Source of the DNA: Aldehydirespirator sp965220645
GTDB taxonomy: Bacteria > Actinomycetota > Acidimicrobiia > Acidimicrobiales > Aldehydirespiratoraceae
Assembly: GCA_965220645.1 (NCBI GenBank)
Contig: OZ244836.1
Coordinates: 2,046,001-2,110,000, forward strand
Length of the DNA stretch: 64,000 nucleotides
Reading direction: 5' to 3'
The stretch's first letter is position 1. Each line of letters begins with the position of its first letter. Positions 59,239 to 64,000 of this stretch are shown here, piece by piece. Both the position numbers and the translations under genes were made by a program. The notes beneath the pieces are model-generated. The model saw only the letters and a list, made by a program, of their open reading frames with translations. It made no database searches and was not told the origin of the DNA.

Positions 59239-60438
59239 CTATTGAGTCTCATTGCTCGCGTCGCGCCTCAACTGGATCCGAATATTGACAGCCAGAATCA
59301 GGACCGCGCCGACGACAAACAGGTCGAATCTCGGGAGAGTGATGCCGAGCGCCATTAGAGCCAGGAGGGAGACTGCCGGCCCGAGGCACAACAGGGAATT
59401 GACTGCCGTGTCCTCAGATCTGATGTTCCCGACTCGCAACAACATTGCGGCCACCGAGACCGCGGCCCCAATCACCAGTGCGCCGAGAACAGCCCCCAAT
59501 GTCAGCGATCCCTGAACCTGTGGTGTGAGCAATCCGATCAGGACGTTGACCGGAAGCGCAAAGAATCGGGACAGCACGTATCCCAGCAGGGTCAGCCAGA
59601 CGAGCAATTGACGATCAGGATCTCCTCGCTGCTCGATGGGTCGCGTCTCGAGACTCTCGTACCCGTCGGATGGTTGGGTTCCTCCGGTGGACACCAGCGC
59701 GTAGTAGAGGACCTTTCCGTACGCGAGATTGCTGAGGACGCTCAACGCAGCCAGCAGCGAGGCCACGACGGCAATGATCATTCCGACTGCCACCTCGTAG
59801 GACACCAGGTCCACCACTGAGCGAATCTGTCCTCCTGCCTGGCTGCCCAGCATCAAGGCCAGCCCCGATCCTGCCAGCGCGGTGAGGACCATGCCTTCCT
59901 TCGACATGGCGCGGCGGGCGTGCTCGATCGACGCCGACGCGCCGCGGAACAGCCGGTCACTGCCCTCATGGCGCGCTAGGGCGTACACCAGGAACACGGG
60001 CCAGAGTTCGAAGATGGTTGTCGCAATGGCGGTCTCAAGAATCGTGGCCGACCACGCCAGAAAGCCGTAGTGCAAACTCGAAATCAGCGCCCAGACGATC
60101 GGCATTCTGGCCCAACCGAGAACATCGTTGCGACCTGATTCCTTCAGGACCACGGCTCTTCCGTCCTCGGCGGCTCCGCTTGTCCGCCGAAAGTAGATGC
60201 AGTGAACTCGGGGGTGTCTCAGCTTTCGACGCTGACTTGCACTCAGACGTCGGTTGACGTAGCCGTCCTTCGAATACACAAGAAACAGGCCAGGTATCGA
60301 TACCTGAACGATTGTGATCACGAAGTTGAAATAGAAGGGGTTGGCGTCTGAAGCAGCGACATGAATGATGGGCGGCACCGACGCGTACAGGAACGTAGCT
60401 GTGAGCACAAGGCGGACCGCGCGGCGGCGCTGGCTCAT
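59239..60438 (-). CDS. Polytopic membrane protein, possible DMT-type transporter
   Basis: 399 residues with about ten hydrophobic helices and a charged cytoplasmic segment of about 50 residues after helix 2 (NRRLSASQRRKLRH onward) and another around residues 265-285. ALISSLHYGFLAWSATILET resembles the EamA/DMT fold, but the long insertions are unusual. Its substrate is unknown. Divergent from the dioxygenase gene with 118 bp between. Confidence 0.6.
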   Translation of the reverse strand: MSQRRRAVRLVLTATFLYASVPPIIHVAASDANPFYFNFVITIVQVSIPGLFLVYSKDGYVNRRLSASQRRKLRHPRVHCIYFRRTSGAAEDGRAVVLKESGRNDVLGWARMPIVWALISSLHYGFLAWSATILETAIATTIFELWPVFLVYALARHEGSDRLFRGASASIEHARRAMSKEGMVLTALAGSGLALMLGSQAGGQIRSVVDLVSYEVAVGMIIAVVASLLAALSVLSNLAYGKVLYYALVSTGGTQPSDGYESLETRPIEQRGDPDRQLLVWLTLLGYVLSRFFALPVNVLIGLLTPQVQGSLTLGAVLGALVIGAAVSVAAMLLRVGNIRSEDTAVNSLLCLGPAVSLLALMALGITLPRFDLFVVGAVLILAVNIRIQLRRDASNETQ

Positions 60439-60556
60439 CGTCGGAGGAGACGTCGGGCAGGTCCGTCCGGCACTTCGGAGAGCCTAGCCATGGCCACTGA
60501 CGCGGCCCGGAACTACTCGCCTTGCCCACGGCGCGTGCCCTTGTACTGTTCCTGTC

Positions 60557-61477
60557 GTGATGATCGAGCAGCCTTCAGCCCGACCAACCGTGGGGGCCCG
60601 AGCGTCCGGTCCCTTGTCGCCGGAGGAGATCGACTCGTACTGGGCAGATGGCTACTTGTTTGTCGAGCACGCCCTCACCCCTGATCAGCTCGAGGACCTC
60701 GTCGCCGTCTTCAACGCCTGGGTCGAGGAGAGCCGCGAGCACGGCGAGCCCTACGGCGACACGCTTGCCGGTCGCCCGCGGTTTGACCTGGCGCCCGAGC
60801 ACACCGCCGAGGTGCCCCAGCTGCGCCGGGTTGCTTCGCCGGTGGAGGTCTCGGGCAGCTATCTGGCAGTCATGCGGGACAATCGGGCCCTCGATGCCGC
60901 CGCCCAGTTGATCGGGCCGAACGTCGAGTTCAACAACTCGAAGATCAACGCCAAGCACCCCGGGGCGTCCACCGAGGTCAAGTACCACCAGGACTTCTTG
61001 TTCCAGCCTCACAGCAACGAAGATCTCATCACCGTCCTGTTCTTCCTCGACGACGTGACCCTCGAGAACGGTCCGTTGAACGTGGTGCCGGGCACGCATC
61101 GCCGCGAACTGTTCGATCATTGGCACGATGGGTTGTTCACCGGGGCGGTCAGCCCTCAGGTCGAGGCCGACCATGTCGCCGACGTGGTACCGATCTACGG
61201 CCCGGCCGGATCGGCATGCTTGATGCACACCCGGCTGTTGCACGGATCAGCGCCGAATGTGTCAGACCGTCCGCGGACTCTGTTCATTAGCGAGTACCGG
61301 GCCGAGGATTCCAAGCCGCTGCAGGTCAGCCACCTCCCGAGCATCCACGAAGGCGAAGTGGTGCGGGGCGAGCGAACCAACCGCGTGCGGTGCTCGACCT
61401 ACGAGATGGAGTTCCCTGAGGTGCCGACGGGTGCCTCCTTCTTCTCACAGCAGGCCAAGGCCGGCGCGGCGACGTGA
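60557..61477 (+). CDS. Phytanoyl-CoA dioxygenase (PhyH) family protein
   Basis: 306 residues; GTG 60557 or the adjacent ATG 60560 is the start. The Fe(II) facial triad is H144, D146 (KYHQDF) and H229 (RLLHGSAPN), and an arginine about ten residues later (PRTLF) would bind 2-oxoglutarate. The family hydroxylates acyl chains and small molecules, including ectoine (EctD). Neighbouring downstream hydrolase and racemase genes suggest a small metabolite rather than a fatty acyl-CoA, but this is not resolved. No CoA-binding feature is visible. Confidence 0.88.
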   Translation: MMIEQPSARPTVGARASGPLSPEEIDSYWADGYLFVEHALTPDQLEDLVAVFNAWVEESREHGEPYGDTLAGRPRFDLAPEHTAEVPQLRRVASPVEVSGSYLAVMRDNRALDAAAQLIGPNVEFNNSKINAKHPGASTEVKYHQDFLFQPHSNEDLITVLFFLDDVTLENGPLNVVPGTHRRELFDHWHDGLFTGAVSPQVEADHVADVVPIYGPAGSACLMHTRLLHGSAPNVSDRPRTLFISEYRAEDSKPLQVSHLPSIHEGEVVRGERTNRVRCSTYEMEFPEVPTGASFFSQQAKAGAAT

Positions 61478-61682
61478 CTTCCGGCGCTGATCACGCGAGG
61501 CCCGCCACCGCAGCGACTAGGCGAAGGTGCGCGGGTAGGTGCAAGCCCGTCGCGTCCGGGTGGGGTGTCTCCCGCTCTTGTTCGCTGCGCTCACGGGCCG
61601 CTCGGGCCACGGCAGCGCCCGTATGAACTGGACTCGCTCGCCTACCCGCGCTGCCTCTAAGCGATCGATCTCGTCGTCGGAG

Positions 61683-62834
61683 TTGCGCCCTGAACGAGGA
61701 TTCCCCGTCGAAGAGTTCGCTGAGCGCACCCGACGATGCCAGGTCCGGATGGACGAGCGCGACATCGCAGCCATCCTCGTCACCACCGAGCCGGAGGTCC
61801 GGTACTTCACCGGGTTTCACACTCCGTTCTGGCAGAGCCCGACGCGTCCCTGGTTCACCGTCATCCCGGCCACCGGCAAGCCCGTGGCGATCATCCCGAG
61901 CATCGGTCGGGCATCGATGGCCGAGACGTGGATCGACGACATTCGGACCTGGTCGTCGCCCCGGCCGGACGACGACGGCGTGACGCTGCTGGTCGATTGC
62001 CTTCGCGAGTTGTCCGCCGGCGGCCGGATCGGAATGCCGATGGGTCCCGAGACGCATGTGCGGATGCCGCTTTGCGACCTCGACCGGGTGCGGGCAGAGG
62101 TCGGTGGTTTCACCGACGTCACCGACATCGTGAGCGGTCTGCGGATGGTCAAGAGCGAGCTCGAGATCGACAAGCATCGCTTCATCTGTGGCGTGGTGTC
62201 CGACGCATTCGACGAACTGCCGAACCTGTTGTCCACCGGCATGACCGAACGGCAGGCGTTCGCCGCGTTCCGTGCAGAGATCGTCCGGCAGGGCGCGGAC
62301 GACGTCCCCTATCTGGTGGGGGCGACCGGCCCGGGTGGGATCGAGGACATCATCCGGCAGCCGACCGATCGTGAGATCGTCGACGGCGACATGTTGATCT
62401 TCGACACCGGCTCGACCTATGACGGGTACTTCAGCGACTTCGACCGCAACTTCGCCTTCACTAGCGCTACACAAGCCGCCAAGGACGCGTACCGGGCGGT
62501 GTGGGAGGCGACTGAGGCCGGTGTCGCCGCGGCCCGGCCCGGTGCGACGACAACCGACGTCTTCACCGCCATGAACGAGGTGCTGAAGCAGGCCGGGTCT
62601 TTGGGGAACGATGTCGGACGGATGGGCCACGGCTTGGGTATGCAGATCACCGAATGGCCCTCGCACACTGCGTCAGACGAGACTCCGATCGTGGAGCAGA
62701 TGGTGCTCACGGTCGAACCGGGCCTGCTGTGGGCGCCCGGCAAGGCGATGGTCCATGAAGAGAACATCGTCGTGCGGACAGGTGGTGCCGAGCTGCTCAG
62801 CCGGCGGGCCGCTCCCGACCTTCCCACGATCTGA
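61683..62834 (+). CDS. M24-family metallopeptidase-fold hydrolase (Xaa-Pro/creatinase/ectoine-hydrolase type)
   Basis: 383 residues from TTG 61683, chosen because family members begin with an ERGFP-x-x-EF segment; the frame is open from 61539, so the start is uncertain. The creatinase N-domain (TTEPEVRYFTGFHTPFWQSP) is followed by the pita-bread domain with metal ligands in LIFDTGSTYDG, FSDFDRNF, MGHGLGMQITEWP, LTVEPGLL and MVHEENIVV. M24 members cleave Xaa-Pro peptides, creatine, ectoine or DMSP. The stop overlaps the next ATG (TGATG), so the pair is co-translated. Confidence 0.85.
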   Translation: MRPERGFPVEEFAERTRRCQVRMDERDIAAILVTTEPEVRYFTGFHTPFWQSPTRPWFTVIPATGKPVAIIPSIGRASMAETWIDDIRTWSSPRPDDDGVTLLVDCLRELSAGGRIGMPMGPETHVRMPLCDLDRVRAEVGGFTDVTDIVSGLRMVKSELEIDKHRFICGVVSDAFDELPNLLSTGMTERQAFAAFRAEIVRQGADDVPYLVGATGPGGIEDIIRQPTDREIVDGDMLIFDTGSTYDGYFSDFDRNFAFTSATQAAKDAYRAVWEATEAGVAAARPGATTTDVFTAMNEVLKQAGSLGNDVGRMGHGLGMQITEWPSHTASDETPIVEQMVLTVEPGLLWAPGKAMVHEENIVVRTGGAELLSRRAAPDLPTI

Positions 62835-63607
62835 TGACCGTTCCCGACCTGGTTCAGTTGCCGTTCAACACCGACGATGGCTTCGGTTCTCGGGCCCGCA
62901 TCGGTCTGATCGTGCTCGAGAGCGATCAGACGATCGAAGCCGAGGCCCGCATGCTGGACCTCCCCGATGTGGACTTCTACCACTCGCGTATCCCCAACTC
63001 GCTGGAGGTCACGTCAGAGACCCTGACGGACATGGAGCAGCGACTTCCGGCGGCGTCCGCTCTGTTGCCCAGAGAGTTCGATTTCGATGTGATCGGCTAT
63101 GGCTGCACGTCGGCGGCGACACTGATAGGCACCGACCGCGTGACCGCCGCCATCCAGAGCGAACACCCTGGTGTGTCATGCACCGACCCGATCACGGCCG
63201 CCGTCGCCGCGCTCCGTGCACTCGACGCCCACCGGGTCGCGGTCGTCACCCCTTACACCGCCGAGGTCACCGCGCCAATCGCTCGAAGTTTCGCTGACGA
63301 AGGCCTTTCTGTGACCGCACTGGGATCCTTCCTCGAGTCGAACGACCTCACCGTGGGTCGCATCTCCCCGCAGTCGATCGCCGATGGCGTGCGGACGACG
63401 ACCCGCCGCGCGGACTGCGACGCGGTATTCGTGTCGTGCACCAGCCTGCGGCTCCTGGCCTCCGTCACGGATCTCGAATCAGAAGTCGGTATGCCAGTCC
63501 TATCGAGCAACACAGCCCTGTTCTGGCACCTCCTCCGCTTGGCCGATGTTGCCGATGAGATCGATGGATTGGGCCGGCTCTTCACTCGCCAGCTCGCGGC
63601 CGGCTGA
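62834..63607 (+). CDS. Asp/Glu racemase-fold protein (maleate isomerase / arylmalonate decarboxylase group)
   Basis: 257 residues. Two cysteines in the expected places, C91 (GYGCTSAA) and C202 (VSCTSLR), match maleate isomerase, which uses both; arylmalonate decarboxylase keeps only one. EutA of the ectoine-utilisation cluster belongs to this group and lies beside an M24 hydrolase (EutD/DoeA) in proteobacteria, an arrangement echoed here. Coupled to the M24 gene by a 1-base overlap. No transmembrane part or signal. Confidence 0.85.
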   Translation: MTVPDLVQLPFNTDDGFGSRARIGLIVLESDQTIEAEARMLDLPDVDFYHSRIPNSLEVTSETLTDMEQRLPAASALLPREFDFDVIGYGCTSAATLIGTDRVTAAIQSEHPGVSCTDPITAAVAALRALDAHRVAVVTPYTAEVTAPIARSFADEGLSVTALGSFLESNDLTVGRISPQSIADGVRTTTRRADCDAVFVSCTSLRLLASVTDLESEVGMPVLSSNTALFWHLLRLADVADEIDGLGRLFTRQLAAG

Positions 63608-63620
63608 GCCGTCAGGCGAC

Positions 63621-63684
63621 CGTTGCCTGCAATTGACGTTGCTTGCAATTGACGTTGCCTGCAGTTGACGTTGCTTGCAATTGA
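63621..63684. repeat. 4 x 16-bp tandem repeat
   Basis: Consensus CGTTGCYTGCARTTGA, units starting at 63621, 63637, 63653 and 63669 without gaps; only a C/T and an A/G position vary. It begins 13 bp after the racemase stop and ends 64 bp before the ABC gene start. The TTGCAA and CAATTG palindromes recur in each unit. It could be an array of binding sites or a simple slippage repeat. Confidence 0.9.
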
Positions 63685-63748
63685 CGCCATCCGCTCCGCG
63701 GCCCGACGCCGACAGTCGATGTAGTGCGGCGGGGTCTAGGCTCCCTCG

Positions 63749-64000
63749 ATGTCTGAAACTCCTTCCAAGTCTCAAGCTGCCGGCATAATCCGGCCCGACA
63801 GCGATCCTGGTGTGGCCTACACCGAGAACGCGGCCCGCCACTACGGGAGCGGCGCCGCCGAGGTGCGCGCCCTCGACGGTGTGGATGCCTCCTTCGGGAC
63901 CGGAGAGTTTACGGCCATCATGGGGCCGTCGGGGTCGGGGAAGTCGACGTTGATGCACTGCATGGCGGGCCTGGACACGCTCACGTCCGGCCGGGTAGTC
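63749..64000 (+). CDS. ABC transporter ATP-binding protein, MacB/LolD-type (partial, cut by window end)
   Basis: The first 84 residues only. After a polar N-terminus the sequence ENAARHYGSGAAEVRALDGV and the Walker A IMGPSGSGKSTLMHCMAGLD are those of MacB/LolD/FtsE-type ATPases, which work with FtsX-like permeases in export or lipoprotein release. ATG 63749; the 16-bp repeat array lies just upstream. The signature and Walker B motifs lie beyond the window. Confidence 0.88.
   Translation, partial: MSETPSKSQAAGIIRPDSDPGVAYTENAARHYGSGAAEVRALDGVDASFGTGEFTAIMGPSGSGKSTLMHCMAGLDTLTSGRVV

Overview
The window comes from a GC-rich chromosome with frequent GTG (and some TTG) starts. It encodes an LLM-class, F420-type oxidoreductase, many acyl-CoA dehydrogenases and family III CoA-transferases, a SulP transporter, a formylglycine sulfatase and several MacB/Dpp-type ABC components. 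This mix fits an uncultured actinobacterium, most likely of the Acidimicrobiia; the assignment is inferred from gene content, since the window has no rRNA or other phylogenetic marker.

Layout. 1-5.0 kb: MFS exporter, an amidohydrolase/class II aldolase pair in which the amidohydrolase carries an in-frame TGA, a stand-alone Fe-S PD-(D/E)XK nuclease, a small conserved hypothetical gene and tRNA-Leu(TAA). 5.4-18.3 kb: a carbohydrate-type uptake and catabolic locus made of a lipoprotein binding protein, a fused double ABC ATPase, two permeases, two SIS-domain proteins, an LLM oxidoreductase, an unrecognised 465-residue protein, a transaldolase-like aldolase, a LacI regulator and a PfkB kinase. 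A LacI-type operator lies in front of the binding protein. 18.3-29 kb: EamA transporter, a two-domain acetyltransferase-like gene with an internal 156-bp near-identical duplication, a beta-hydroxyacid dehydrogenase, Fe superoxide dismutase, SMP-30 lactonase, amidohydrolase, sulfatase, and a SulP transporter whose STAS domain is out of frame, with IS30- and IS3-type transposase scraps nearby.

29-33.3 kb: a heptad-repeat coiled-coil protein, a two-subunit acyl-CoA dehydrogenase and a ROK sugar kinase. 33.4-43.8 kb: the most unusual region. Three lipoproteins are built of 14, 30 and 14 cysteine-paired RCC1-like repeats. The 30-repeat gene follows, three bases downstream, a gene for a YceI / cytochrome c / copper monooxygenase fusion. 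A MazEF-type toxin-antitoxin pair sits between two of the repeat genes.

43.8-64 kb: a truncated xylose isomerase, a membrane b-type cytochrome/molybdopterin fusion, and an acyl-CoA degradation operon (two acyl-CoA dehydrogenases, a racemase-type CoA-transferase and a hotdog dehydratase). These are followed by HpcH aldolase, enoyl-CoA hydratase, PLP decarboxylase, thiol peroxidase, a kinase-like protein, a second beta-hydroxyacid dehydrogenase, a CoA-transferase, an alkyl-DHAP-synthase-like flavoenzyme, a membrane transporter, a phytanoyl-CoA-type dioxygenase, an M24 hydrolase translationally coupled to an Asp/Glu-racemase-fold enzyme, a 4 x 16-bp tandem repeat and the start of a MacB/LolD-type ABC ATPase cut by the window edge.

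The genes mostly serve scavenging and oxidation of organic compounds: sugars or sugar conjugates, branched or cyclic acyl-CoAs, sulfate esters and small amides. The region around the repeat lipoproteins looks like a periplasmic or surface redox module of unknown purpose.
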